From: Planomicrobium stackebrandtii
GTDB lineage: Bacteria > Bacillota > Bacilli > Bacillales_A > Planococcaceae
Assembly (NCBI RefSeq): GCF_030814955.1
Contig: NZ_JAUSWB010000005.1
Span: forward strand, 186,001 to 250,000
Direction: 5' to 3'
DNA length: 64,000 bases
The position numbers and the translations under genes are program-made. The notes below the pieces were generated by a model. That model saw only the letters and a program-made list of their open reading frames with translations, did not search any database and was not told the origin of the DNA. This document shows positions 1-7,995 of the stretch, piece after piece (positions within the stretch are counted from its first letter, which is position 1; the number at the start of each line of letters is the position of its first letter).

Positions 1-1
1 G

Positions 2-229
2 CTGTACCAAGCGATTGAGAAGTTGGACAGAAAACAGCTTCAGACAGCTGTTTTTGGAACCGGCGACAGCTTTTTTGCGGAGTTTTGCGGCGCGGTCGAC
101 CGTTTCCGCGACATGCTGTATGTGAAGACGCAATTGATAGCTACCCTGAAAGTGGAATTGATGCCTCAGCCGAGTGATGCCATACGCTGCGAGAAAATGG
201 TGAAACTGATCAAGCCGCGCACTTCCTAA
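2..229 (+). CDS. Flavodoxin, C-terminal part (cut by window edge)
   Basis: The frame is open from the first bases and stops at 227-229. About 75 residues are visible. The stretch FGTGDSFFAEFCGAVDRF followed by a short hydrophobic strand ending in KVELMP is typical of the last third of short-chain flavodoxins, which carry FMN as one-electron shuttles in the cytoplasm. The FMN-phosphate loop would lie upstream of the window, so it cannot be checked. The ATG at 23 lies inside the domain and is not the real start. Confidence 0.8.
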   Translation: MYQAIEKLDRKQLQTAVFGTGDSFFAEFCGAVDRFRDMLYVKTQLIATLKVELMPQPSDAIRCEKMVKLIKPRTS

Positions 230-293
230 AGGTTTCCCTCTCAAATCAAAGGGTATGGATGACTATACAAATGATGTTTTGAGGAGCGGTAAA

Positions 294-494
294 ATGGTAC
301 AAGGAAAATGGCTTAAGCTTGGAGCGTCAGGTTTTTTATCAATAGGAATGCTCGCAGCATGCGGCAACAGCGAACCAACCGAAGAAGACAATAATGACTC
401 AGAAATGCAGAATGAAGAAGATTCCAATACGGATGATTCGGATTCTGAAGACGACGATGATGACGAAGAAGAAGATTCTGAAGAGGAAGATTGA
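294..494 (+). CDS. Small, highly acidic lipoprotein
   Basis: This encodes a 66-residue protein starting at ATG 294, preceded by GAGGAG at a good distance; the in-frame ATG at 255 has no such site. A short basic start is followed by a hydrophobic stretch and a lipobox-like IGMLAAC, so it is probably a membrane-anchored lipoprotein. The rest, about 45 residues, is almost only Glu, Asp, Asn and Ser, ending in a run of acidic residues. Such tails may bind cations or cell-wall components, but no function can be assigned. A terminator follows at 533-552, so it is probably a monocistronic unit. Confidence 0.6.
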   Translation: MVQGKWLKLGASGFLSIGMLAACGNSEPTEEDNNDSEMQNEEDSNTDDSDSEDDDDDEEEDSEEED

Positions 495-530
495 TTTCCT
501 CTTTTAAAATGAATTCAAACGAAATAAAAA

Positions 531-556
531 ATCGCCGAAAGGCGGTTTTTTATTTC
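531..556 (+). terminator. Intrinsic terminator after the acidic lipoprotein gene
   Basis: A CGCC-gaaa-GGCG stem is flanked by A-run and T-run (TTTTTTATTT). It lies about 40 bases after the lipoprotein stop codon. Confidence 0.85.
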
Positions 557-561
557 GGAGC

Positions 562-885
562 AAAAGTGTTTTATTCAAGCAAAGGGGTATAGAAAAGAAA
601 AGAGTAGAAGTGTTTCGCTCCTTCCGGCTGGAAAACAGCGGGGACTTTTTCGGGGGAAACTTTGGACGTTTATACAAAGTCGGTGCGGGAATACGGATAT
701 CCCATGGCGTTTGTTAAAGTTCAGCCTGAAAGCTTTGCACCTCTTTCGAGAACCAGCAGATTAGAATGAACAGAAAACCTAAAATTTCCGTTAATCATCT
801 AAATTGCTGCTATCTACATGCCCATGAGAAGTGGATAATGCATAAATAATTTGGCTGGATGTGACAGACAATAGTGCTGTAGGCA
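562..885 (+). other. Gene-poor stretch; possible transcribed remnant
   Basis: No complete gene is seen. A GTGTTT (566-571) and GGGTAT (585-590) pair with 13 bases between them resembles a sigma-B promoter. In one frame (608-769) there is a protein-like tail containing VREYGYPMAFVKVQPESF that ends in TGA at 767. It has no start codon or ribosome binding site, and a neighbouring frame (from 609) looks protein-like at its beginning. This would fit a frameshifted gene remnant. A strong terminator follows at 886-926. Alternatives are a small RNA or nothing at all. Confidence 0.25.
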
Positions 886-926
886 ACGCCGAAAAGAGTC
901 TTCCGATTCTTTTCGGCATTTTTTTG
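886..926 (+). terminator. Intrinsic terminator
   Basis: GCCGAAAAGA (888-897) pairs with TCTTTTCGGC (908-917), followed by ATTTTTTTT. No recognisable gene lies directly upstream, which is why the stretch before it is of interest. Confidence 0.8.
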
Positions 927-990
927 CAATGAACTCCTGTTTTTAACAATGATTTTCAATTTCTGGAAAAAAACAGAAAGGATGAGCAGG

Positions 991-1395
991 ATGGAACATT
1001 TAGAGCAACTGGCGGAACAAGTGGGTCTGTTGATGAATGCTGAGGTGGAAGTGGAAGGAAGAGAATGTCTGATCAAAAGAAAAAGGACCATAAATATTTC
1101 TTCCCATAATAAAAACTTTATTTGCACATTAGATCATGATATTTCTTTTAAAAACTTAAAGGTTAATGGAAAAGCGTTCAACCAGGCGGAGATTTTTTTG
1201 CTGCCGGGAGAGCTGGCTTCTTTTGTCAATGCGCTTCACCAGCATCCAATTCCGTTGCCAACCAGCTATCAGCACCGAATGGATATCAATCCGGATATCA
1301 TTTGCGTGTATTTATCTTCAGAGGAGCCACCTGAGGATTTTGCCGCCAGGCTGTCTGCGGCTTTCGACGCCATCGAACAAAATTCTCTGGTTTGA
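991..1395 (+). CDS. DUF1259 (LppY/LpqO)-like protein
   Basis: This encodes a protein of about 134 residues of unknown function. The layout (a beta-rich start, a PGELASFVNALHQH segment, an HR/HM-like loop, then an IICVYLSSEEPPEDFAARL ending) resembles one copy of the DUF1259 domain, usually found in mycobacterial LppY/LpqO-type proteins. The start at 991 is chosen because GAGCAGG precedes it; ATG 982 and ATG 949 are possible but have poorer sites. There is no signal peptide. It lies 27 bases upstream of the RibT-like gene on the same strand, so the two may be co-transcribed. Confidence 0.5.
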   Translation: MEHLEQLAEQVGLLMNAEVEVEGRECLIKRKRTINISSHNKNFICTLDHDISFKNLKVNGKAFNQAEIFLLPGELASFVNALHQHPIPLPTSYQHRMDINPDIICVYLSSEEPPEDFAARLSAAFDAIEQNSLV

Positions 1396-1422
1396 GCAGC
1401 TGCTGAAAGAAAGGAGATCTCC

Positions 1423-1770
1423 ATGCTGACCAGATACAAACGGCCAAACGAAAAAATCGCGATGGGCCTGCTGTCATTCATGCCTAAAGAGCGTGATGTC
1501 AAACACCTGAAAAAGACTATGGAATTGTACAACGAACACGCCGACTGGCGACTTTTTCTCTGGAAATCGGGAGATAGTTATGTAGGCGCGATTGGTATTC
1601 ATATAGAAGATGCTGAAAACTTTACAGTACAGCATGTTACCGTGATTCCTTCATTTCGGGGAGAAGGAATTGGCCATATGATGGTGGCACGTGTAGAGAA
1701 GCTGATGGACAACCGAAAAGCACTGCCTACGGAAGAAACAAAACCCTTCATGATGAAATGCAAGGTTTGA
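1423..1770 (+). CDS. ribT: RibT-like GNAT acetyltransferase
   Basis: This encodes 115 residues. The start IRYK/LTRYKRPNEKIAMGLLSFMP and the middle FLWKSGDSYVGAIG closely follow Bacillus RibT, a GNAT-fold protein normally encoded at the end of the riboflavin operon. The acetyl-CoA binding signature RGEGIGHMMV is present. The substrate of RibT is not known to me. AAAGGAG precedes ATG 1423. No other riboflavin gene is nearby, so this is a detached copy. A bidirectional terminator follows. Confidence 0.75.
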   Translation: MLTRYKRPNEKIAMGLLSFMPKERDVKHLKKTMELYNEHADWRLFLWKSGDSYVGAIGIHIEDAENFTVQHVTVIPSFRGEGIGHMMVARVEKLMDNRKALPTEETKPFMMKCKV

Positions 1771-1812
1771 AATAAAAACAAACTAAAAAATAATAAGAAT
1801 TTAGAGCACAAT

Positions 1813-1852
1813 AAAGGCAGAAGTCCGATTTTTCGGTGCTTCTGCCTTTTCT
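1813..1852. terminator. Bidirectional terminator between ribT and the thiolase gene
   Basis: AAAGGCAGAAG pairs with CTTCTGCCTTT, with an inner TCCGA/TCGG stem. Both sides carry A/T runs, so it can serve the convergent genes on both strands. Confidence 0.85.
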
Positions 1853-1856
1853 ATTA

Positions 1857-3050
1857 TTATGCCTTCATATTTTCAATAATTGTGGCAATTCCCATACCGC
1901 CAGCAATACAGAGCGTCACTAAACCGTATTTCTTGCCGGTGCGTTCGAGTTCATGTATTAATTTCGTTAAAAGAATGGCACCTGTTGCGCCGATGGGGTG
2001 GCCCATGGCAATCGCGCCGCCGTTTGGATTGACTTTGCTGCGATCCAGTCCGATTTCGTTGATGCAGGCAGCGGATTGGGAGGCGAAAGCTTCATTCAAT
2101 TCGACAATATCAATGTCTTCCACTTTTAAGCCGGCTTGTTTCAAAGCTTTGAAAGTTGCCTGTACGGGACCCATGCCCATCAGTTCAGGAGAACAGCCAA
2201 CAGAAGCCTGAGCAAGAACACGAGCTTTTGGCTGATAGCCGCGCTTCGCAGCTTCATCTTCCGACATGACCAATAATGCCGCAGCGCCGTCATTCCGGCC
2301 GCTGGCATTGCCTGCCGTAACAGTGCCGCCTTCTTTGAAGACCGGCTTCAAGAGCGATAATTTTTCCAGAGTCGTTTCTCTCGGATGTTCATCGGTGTTG
2401 AATTCAGTTACACCTTTTCTCGTTTTTACCGAATAAGGTGCAATCTGGGCCTCAAAATAGCCTTTTGCAATGGCGTTGGCGGCTTTTTCCTGGCTTTCCA
2501 TCGCAAATTCATCCTGCTGCTGGCGTGAGATACCGTATTTGTCTGCGACATTCTCAGCTGTAATGCCCATGTTCAGTTCGCCGTAAGTTTCACGTGGCTG
2601 CGAACCCGGCTGGCTTGCCGTATTCGGATCTTTCAGCAGGGTATCTCCGGATTTTGTACCGAATCGCACATTGTTCACATAATAGGGGGCGGTGCTCATC
2701 GATTCGGCTCCGCCGGCGATGATGATGTCACTGAGGCCCGTCTGGATTTGCTGTGCGGCTGAATTCAATGCCTGTACTCCTGAACCGCATTGGCGATGGA
2801 TGGTATAGCCTGGTACTTCGACCGGTATGCCTGCACGCAGCATGGCCACTCTGGCCAAGTTGGAGACATCCGCGCTTTGTTTAGCTTGCCCTAAAATGAC
2901 TTCTTCCACAGCGGAAGGATCCAATTGAGTCCGGCGAAGCAAATCTTCAATGACATGGGAGCCTAGAAAGTCGACCGTTTCGTTTCCAATGCCGCCGCCG
3001 AGCTTGCCAATTGCGGTCCGGACTGAATCTACTATCACTACATTTTTCAA
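1857..3050 (-). CDS. pcaF: Thiolase, probably 3-oxoadipyl-CoA thiolase
   Basis: This encodes a 397-residue thiolase. The nucleophile Cys88 sits in HRQCGSG. The histidine motif GGAIAMGHPIG and the C-terminal CIAGGMG are intact. The family includes acetyl-CoA acetyltransferase and 3-oxoadipyl-CoA thiolase. The position at the end of a catechol operon argues for cleavage of 3-oxoadipyl-CoA to succinyl-CoA and acetyl-CoA. The start is TTG 3050, overlapping the TGA of catB (TTGA) and preceded by CGGAG, so translation is probably coupled. Sequence alone does not exclude a general acetoacetyl-CoA thiolase. Confidence 0.85.
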   Translation of the reverse strand: MKNVVIVDSVRTAIGKLGGGIGNETVDFLGSHVIEDLLRRTQLDPSAVEEVILGQAKQSADVSNLARVAMLRAGIPVEVPGYTIHRQCGSGVQALNSAAQQIQTGLSDIIIAGGAESMSTAPYYVNNVRFGTKSGDTLLKDPNTASQPGSQPRETYGELNMGITAENVADKYGISRQQQDEFAMESQEKAANAIAKGYFEAQIAPYSVKTRKGVTEFNTDEHPRETTLEKLSLLKPVFKEGGTVTAGNASGRNDGAAALLVMSEDEAAKRGYQPKARVLAQASVGCSPELMGMGPVQATFKALKQAGLKVEDIDIVELNEAFASQSAACINEIGLDRSKVNPNGGAIAMGHPIGATGAILLTKLIHELERTGKKYGLVTLCIAGGMGIATIIENMKA

Positions 3051-4186
3051 ATTGTCATCTCCGTTTCTGACTGGAATTTGCGTGCGTAATGTTTTACTTT
3101 TTCTTTGTCAATTTCCATGCCAAAGCCGGGACCGTCCGGCACAATTACTCTAAAGTTCTCAAAGCGGATGTCGTTGACTGTGAGATTGTCTTTAAATAAT
3201 AAAGGACCGAATATTTCGGTGCCAAATTTCATTTCAGGCAGCGTAGCATACAATTGGGCGCACATGGCGGTCCCAAGGCTCGATTCGATCATCGTTCCCC
3301 CGTAGAGCCCTAGCCCAGAGGCTTCCGCAATACCGGCAACTTTTTTTGTTTGTGTCAATCCGCCATGTTTGCACGGTTTCAAGGCTATGGAATTTCCGGC
3401 GCGGTATTTGGCTATCCGAAAAACATCCTGGATGCTGGTTGCCGCTTCATCCGCCATGATCGGCACTGAGAATTTAGACGCCAAACGTGACATGCCTTCA
3501 AAATCCCAAGCTGGAAGCGGCTGTTCCACCATTGAGACACCGGCATCCTGAAGAAGAGCGATGCAGTAATTCGATGTATCCTCGTCCCATGCTTGGTTGA
3601 CGTCGACAGTGAGGCGCGCCTGATCACCAATTGCCTGTTTGATTTTCCGGACATGTTCCACGTTTTTGTATGGATCGCCCTTGCCGATTTTTAACTTAAA
3701 GATGTTGTGCCGTTTTTTCTCAAGCATTTCCTTGGCTTCTTCGATATCGGCATCAGTATTGCCGCTTGCCAAGGTCCAGGCAATGGGCAATGATTTATGG
3801 ATCTGTCCGCCAAACAATTCAAAGGCAGCGATGTTTTTGCTTTTCGCTGCCAGATCGACAATTGCTCCTTCGACCAGTGCTTTGGCAAAGTAATTGCCGC
3901 GTACCAGCTTCGACACATCGTTCATAATCTTATCGAAGTGGATAGGATTTTGGCCAATGACCAAAGGCGTGATATAAGCATCGATATTGGTTTTGATTGC
4001 TTCCGGGGTGGATTCACCATAGGAAGCGCCGCCGATAGTGGCGACTTCCGCCCAGCCTTCGCGCCCATCTTCGTCGGTAGCACAGCCGAGCAATATCGTT
4101 TGCGAGACGATGGTGTGCATCGCTAATTGGTGTGGACGGATGGTCGGGAGATCTACTATATAAACGTCAAATGAACGGATTTTCAT
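3047..4186 (-). CDS. catB: Muconate cycloisomerase
   Basis: This encodes a 379-residue enolase-superfamily enzyme that lactonises cis,cis-muconate to muconolactone. The start DLPTIRPHQLAMHTI and the segments IAWTLASGNT and LYGGTMIESSLGT match Pseudomonas CatB closely. The catalytic KLK motif (Lys164/Lys166), metal ligands in DVNQAW, VEQPLP and MADEAA, and a later Lys in ALKPCKHGG are visible. I chose ATG 4186 with AAAGTGGG upstream; the frame extends to 4261 but would then overlap catJ. The gene lies between the CoA-transferase and the thiolase in one operon. Confidence 0.93.
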   Translation of the reverse strand: MKIRSFDVYIVDLPTIRPHQLAMHTIVSQTILLGCATDEDGREGWAEVATIGGASYGESTPEAIKTNIDAYITPLVIGQNPIHFDKIMNDVSKLVRGNYFAKALVEGAIVDLAAKSKNIAAFELFGGQIHKSLPIAWTLASGNTDADIEEAKEMLEKKRHNIFKLKIGKGDPYKNVEHVRKIKQAIGDQARLTVDVNQAWDEDTSNYCIALLQDAGVSMVEQPLPAWDFEGMSRLASKFSVPIMADEAATSIQDVFRIAKYRAGNSIALKPCKHGGLTQTKKVAGIAEASGLGLYGGTMIESSLGTAMCAQLYATLPEMKFGTEIFGPLLFKDNLTVNDIRFENFRVIVPDGPGFGMEIDKEKVKHYARKFQSETEMTI

Positions 4187-4208
4187 GCATATAAACCCAC
4201 TTTCTTTT

Positions 4209-4850
4209 TTACTCTGTAAACGCTGCTTCGGTTTTTTCACGGACTTCTTCAATTGTTGCACCAGGCATCAGATCCACCAGTTTCAGTTGGCCAGCGTTCA
4301 CTTTGAATACCGCCAGCTCTGTGAAGATCATATCGACTTGGCGTGTTGAAGTGATCGGGTAGGTGCATTCTTTCAATAGCTTGGAACTGCCGTCCTTCGA
4401 CGTATGGCTCATCGTCACGAACACTTTTTTCGCTCCGACCAATAAATCCATCGCGCCGCCGACACCCATGATGTTCTTGCCGGGAACGGCCCAATTGGCA
4501 ATTACACCGGTCTCATCCACTTGGAGTGCGCCGAGAATGGCCACATCCACATGGCCTCCACGGATCATGGCAAATGAATCCGAGCTGTTGAAGAAGGAAG
4601 CGCCAACTGCTTCACCAACCGGCAATTTGCCGGCATTGACAAGGTTTGGATCGATCGCTTCATCGTCCACATCGGTTACACCAAGCAGTCCGTTTTCTGT
4701 ATGAAGGTAAATATTGTCTTCTGTCATGTACTCGGCAACCAAAGTCGGAATCCCGATGCCCAAATTGACGATGCATGGGCCTTCAAGCTCTTGTGCAACT
4801 CGAGCTGCAATGGCGTGCTGCATTTCTGCTTTGTTTAATTGGACCGTCAT
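4209..4850 (-). CDS. catJ: 3-oxoadipate CoA-transferase, subunit B
   Basis: This encodes a 213-residue family I CoA-transferase beta subunit, with NLGIGIPTLVAEYM and the active-site-like stretch HTENGLLGV, where the Glu forms the thioester. With subunit A it moves CoA from succinyl-CoA to 3-oxoadipate. ScoB/AtoA-type enzymes acting on acetoacetate look alike; the operon context favours 3-oxoadipate. Its ATG overlaps the stop of the A subunit by four bases (ATGA). Confidence 0.88.
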   Translation of the reverse strand: MTVQLNKAEMQHAIAARVAQELEGPCIVNLGIGIPTLVAEYMTEDNIYLHTENGLLGVTDVDDEAIDPNLVNAGKLPVGEAVGASFFNSSDSFAMIRGGHVDVAILGALQVDETGVIANWAVPGKNIMGVGGAMDLLVGAKKVFVTMSHTSKDGSSKLLKECTYPITSTRQVDMIFTELAVFKVNAGQLKLVDLMPGATIEEVREKTEAAFTE

Positions 4851-5533
4851 ACAGCCACCACTCCTTCTTTCGTCAACACCTGCTGTGCTTTGACGATGGT
4901 ATCGATATAGATGAAGGGAGTTACCACTTCTTCAGGGTTCAATTCGCCCGCTTCAACGATTTCATCCACTTCGACGATGACGATTTTTGCAGCCGTGGCC
5001 ATCAAAGGATTGAAGTTGCGTGCCGTTTTGTAGTAGACCAGGTTCCCCAAAGTATCTGCTTTGTGGGCACGAATCAATGCTACGTCGGCGCGGATCGCTT
5101 TTTCCAGGATGTAGTTGATGCCGTCGATTTCGCGTTCTTCTTTGCCGATCGCCAAATCCGTGCCGACTCCCGTGGTTGTATAGTAGCCGCCGAGGCCCGC
5201 GCCTCCAGCTCGAAGGGATTCGGCCAGCGTGCCTTGCGGAAGCAGTTCCAGTTCAATTTCGCCCTTCTGGTATTTGTCGCCGACATCTCGGTTGCTGGTG
5301 AAATAAGAGCCGATGCCTTTTTTGATTTTGTTTTGATTGAGCAGGATTCCGAGTCCTTTGCCGGATTCCCCAAGGTTATTGCTGACGATGGTCAGTTCGT
5401 TGACATCGCGTTCCGTCAATCCGTCGATCAATGTAAGCGGTGCACCGACAAGACCGAACCCTCCGACTAAAACTGTATCTCCAGATTTAATGCACTTCAG
5501 AGCTTGAGTTATATCTTGCTGTATTTTTGACAT
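4847..5533 (-). CDS. catI: 3-oxoadipate CoA-transferase, subunit A
   Basis: This encodes a 228-residue family I CoA-transferase alpha subunit, with the glycine-rich CoA loop VGGFGLVGAP and the segment GGAGLGGYYTTTGVGT. It pairs with the downstream subunit B through a four-base gene overlap. A good GGAGG site precedes ATG 5533. The exact acyl substrate is inferred from the surrounding catechol genes. Confidence 0.88.
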   Translation of the reverse strand: MSKIQQDITQALKCIKSGDTVLVGGFGLVGAPLTLIDGLTERDVNELTIVSNNLGESGKGLGILLNQNKIKKGIGSYFTSNRDVGDKYQKGEIELELLPQGTLAESLRAGGAGLGGYYTTTGVGTDLAIGKEEREIDGINYILEKAIRADVALIRAHKADTLGNLVYYKTARNFNPLMATAAKIVIVEVDEIVEAGELNPEEVVTPFIYIDTIVKAQQVLTKEGVVAV

Positions 5534-5554
5534 CTTTAATCCTCCATTCGGTAA

Positions 5555-6274
5555 TTATTCGGTTGTTTTCAATGAATCGCTCAATTCAAACCAGGCAGGG
5601 ATGCCGGCAGTCAAAATGCAGATATAGCCGATATCCGCCAGATCCGCTTCCGATGCGCCGGCAGTACGCGCCTTTTCCATCCAAGGGGCAGCGTCTTTGC
5701 CGTTCAGTTCTACGATGAAGTTGCCAGCCATGTTCAAATGCTTCAAACGGGAAGAAATTAACCCGTCTTCTAATATCTTGGCCTTCACGTCTTCCGGTTT
5801 TCCGGAGCGGATGAGCGCCAATGTCTCTTTCAGGTAAGATGTATCCTCGCCATCGAGCCAGTCAATGATGATCTTTAAGGAATCAGCGGCCCGTTCAGGA
5901 GACTGCGCCGGTTGTGCTACTGTCTTGCCCTTTAATTCAAGTGCATAAGAAATGGCTTCAAGAGCCAATGCCATGGCCTGATCACCTTTGTATAAGTAGG
6001 AAGTCAGGAAAAACTCGGCCAATTCCGGTACGGTATAGCCAAAGTCGATGGCTCCTTTTGTATGAAACAGCATGCTGCGGGAGTATAGGCGGGCTGCGTT
6101 CATACTGGCGATCAATGCATCTTTTTCCTTGCGGGACAACGCACTATCCTGCATGATTTCTCCGCGGATGCCGGTATAGGTGTCCAATACAGCTGGGCTG
6201 TAATCGTGCATTTTCTGCACCCATCCTGGTACTACATCGTACACTTCCTTGAAATAATCTAAAGCTTTGCTCAT
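5555..6274 (-). CDS. Carboxymuconolactone decarboxylase (CMD)-family protein lacking the redox cysteines
   Basis: This encodes about 239 residues, long for the CMD fold (usually 100-150), with two related alpha-helical halves. The first half keeps the helix and His of the motif (NAARLYSRSMLFHTKGA) but has no Cys where AhpD-like members carry CxxC. ATG 6274 is preceded by AGGAGTGAG. The protocatechuate enzyme PcaC belongs to this family, but the neighbours are catechol-branch genes. No muconolactone isomerase is present, so it might cover a step in this pathway; that is speculation. It lies 21 bases before catI. Confidence 0.65.
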   Translation of the reverse strand: MSKALDYFKEVYDVVPGWVQKMHDYSPAVLDTYTGIRGEIMQDSALSRKEKDALIASMNAARLYSRSMLFHTKGAIDFGYTVPELAEFFLTSYLYKGDQAMALALEAISYALELKGKTVAQPAQSPERAADSLKIIIDWLDGEDTSYLKETLALIRSGKPEDVKAKILEDGLISSRLKHLNMAGNFIVELNGKDAAPWMEKARTAGASEADLADIGYICILTAGIPAWFELSDSLKTTE

Positions 6275-6296
6275 ATATCTCACTCCTGAATTTTAG

Positions 6297-7955
6297 TTAT
6301 TTTAAGCTTTCGGGATATTCATGCTGATTGATGCCAAACACGACTGGAAGGATAAAGTAGACGAACACTACAATGAGCAGGAAAGCCAGAACCGTCAGTC
6401 CCGATCCTTTTCTCAGCATATCCACCATGGTGATTTTTCCGGTTGCAAAAATGATCGCATTGGAAGGCGTACCAATCGGCAGCATGAATGCAAAGCCGGC
6501 ACCCATTGCCACAGCGGTCATCAATGGCAGCGGATGAACATCGATCGCCAAGGCGAGAGCGGCAGTAATCGGTACGAGAATGGTTACAGTCGCGGTGTTC
6601 GGTGTTACTTGAGTCATAGCGATGCCAAGCAACGTAGTAACGGCGAGAATCAGCAGGTAAGAAGTGCCTTCTAGCAGCAGCAGTTGGCTGCCAATCCATG
6701 AAGCGAGATCTGTACCATTAAAGCCGGATGCCAGCGCGAGGCCGCCGCCGACCAATAGCAGAACGCCCCACGGCATGTTCTTCAACGAATCGCCGTCTAA
6801 AATCCGTTCTCCGGAATCGCCCGAGGCTGGGATTAAATGAAGGAGGATGGCCGCAACCACCGCAATCATTGTATCGCTCAAGCCTGGAATGATATCACTC
6901 CAGAAAAAGGTTCTGGTCATCCACATAAAGGCGGTTAAGCTGAAGATGCCCAGTACGACTTTTTCTTCATAACTCATTTTGCCAAGTTCTTTTTTGCGGT
7001 CAACTACGAATTGCTTACCGTTTTTGATGTTTTTAACTTTCATTGGATAGGCGATTTTTGTAATGTAGAAAATCGAAACGATCATCAGCAATGCCACTAA
7101 CGGAAAGGCGAAAATAAAGAATTGTGCAAAAGAAATTTCAAAGCCCAGCAGTTCACTCGCCAATCCCGCGAGCACCAGATTCGTCGGTGTTCCGATCAAG
7201 GTGGCGCTGCCGCCGATTGTTCCGCCAAAGCCGATGGCGAAGATGATGGATTTAGTGAACTTTGTTTCTTCTTCTTTCGTATGGACGTCATCTTCTTTCA
7301 TTAATGTAACGACTTTTGCAATAATTGCCAAACCGATGGGAATCATCAGCATGACCGTAGCCATATTAGAAACCCACATCGACAGAAATCCTGTTGCAAG
7401 CATAAAGCCGAGTACCAGGCCTGAAGTGCTTGCACCGACTGCACTGATGATGGATAAGGCGATTCGTTCATGAAGGTTCCAGCGTTCCAGTGCCAAAGCG
7501 AGGGCGAATCCGCCGATGAACAGGAAGATCAAGTTATCGCCGTAGCTTGATGCGACAACGCCTGCCTCCACTGTCTGCAGCAAGGGCAGCAGCACCAGCG
7601 GCATCAAAGAAGTGATGCCAAGCGGCATTGCTTCAAGGATCCACCAAACCGCCATCCAGGCAGTAACGGCTAATACCGCACGGCCTTCCGTGCTGAGTCC
7701 GGGAAGCGGCAGTAAAAACAAGATTATTAGAAATAAAGCAGGCCCTAAGAAAAGGCCGATTTTTTGGGATAGGTTATAGGATTTTTTTCGAAAGTGTTTT
7801 TCGCTTTCCTTGCCGGTGGATTCTGTCCGAGGAAACTCCGTTGTTGCCACCCCAGCACCGCTAGAATTCCGAAGTTCAGCCATCGTCAGCAGATCTTTCG
7901 TTTGCTTATGTGATTTCCACATACTTGTCTTTAAGGTTTTTAATGAATATTTCAT
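6297..7955 (-). CDS. SLC13/DASS-family anion (dicarboxylate) symporter
   Basis: This encodes about 552 residues with a long hydrophilic start (about 60 residues) and some 11-12 membrane segments. Signatures of the divalent anion:sodium symporters are SNMATVMLMIP and IGTPTNLVL in the first repeat and TPNTATVTILVPI and IGTPSNAI in the second. The family moves citrate, succinate and similar acids with sodium. In this operon it may import a pathway acid such as muconate, 3-oxoadipate or an aromatic acid, which is an inference. ATG 7955 follows GGGGGGA. It lies 40 bases after the hydrolase gene. Confidence 0.82.
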   Translation of the reverse strand: MKYSLKTLKTSMWKSHKQTKDLLTMAELRNSSGAGVATTEFPRTESTGKESEKHFRKKSYNLSQKIGLFLGPALFLIILFLLPLPGLSTEGRAVLAVTAWMAVWWILEAMPLGITSLMPLVLLPLLQTVEAGVVASSYGDNLIFLFIGGFALALALERWNLHERIALSIISAVGASTSGLVLGFMLATGFLSMWVSNMATVMLMIPIGLAIIAKVVTLMKEDDVHTKEEETKFTKSIIFAIGFGGTIGGSATLIGTPTNLVLAGLASELLGFEISFAQFFIFAFPLVALLMIVSIFYITKIAYPMKVKNIKNGKQFVVDRKKELGKMSYEEKVVLGIFSLTAFMWMTRTFFWSDIIPGLSDTMIAVVAAILLHLIPASGDSGERILDGDSLKNMPWGVLLLVGGGLALASGFNGTDLASWIGSQLLLLEGTSYLLILAVTTLLGIAMTQVTPNTATVTILVPITAALALAIDVHPLPLMTAVAMGAGFAFMLPIGTPSNAIIFATGKITMVDMLRKGSGLTVLAFLLIVVFVYFILPVVFGINQHEYPESLK

Positions 7956-7995
7956 ATATGATTTCCCCCCATACAACCCTTTGTAGGATGCTGTT

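Noticed and set aside
3047-4186. Dipeptide epimerase or o-succinylbenzoate synthase
   Set aside because: Long stretches match CatB specifically (DLPTIRP, WTLASG, LYGGTM), and the operon is a catechol operon.
4775-5470. A 231-codon frame on the plus strand
   Set aside because: It is antisense to catI and catJ and has no recognisable domain or ribosome binding site.
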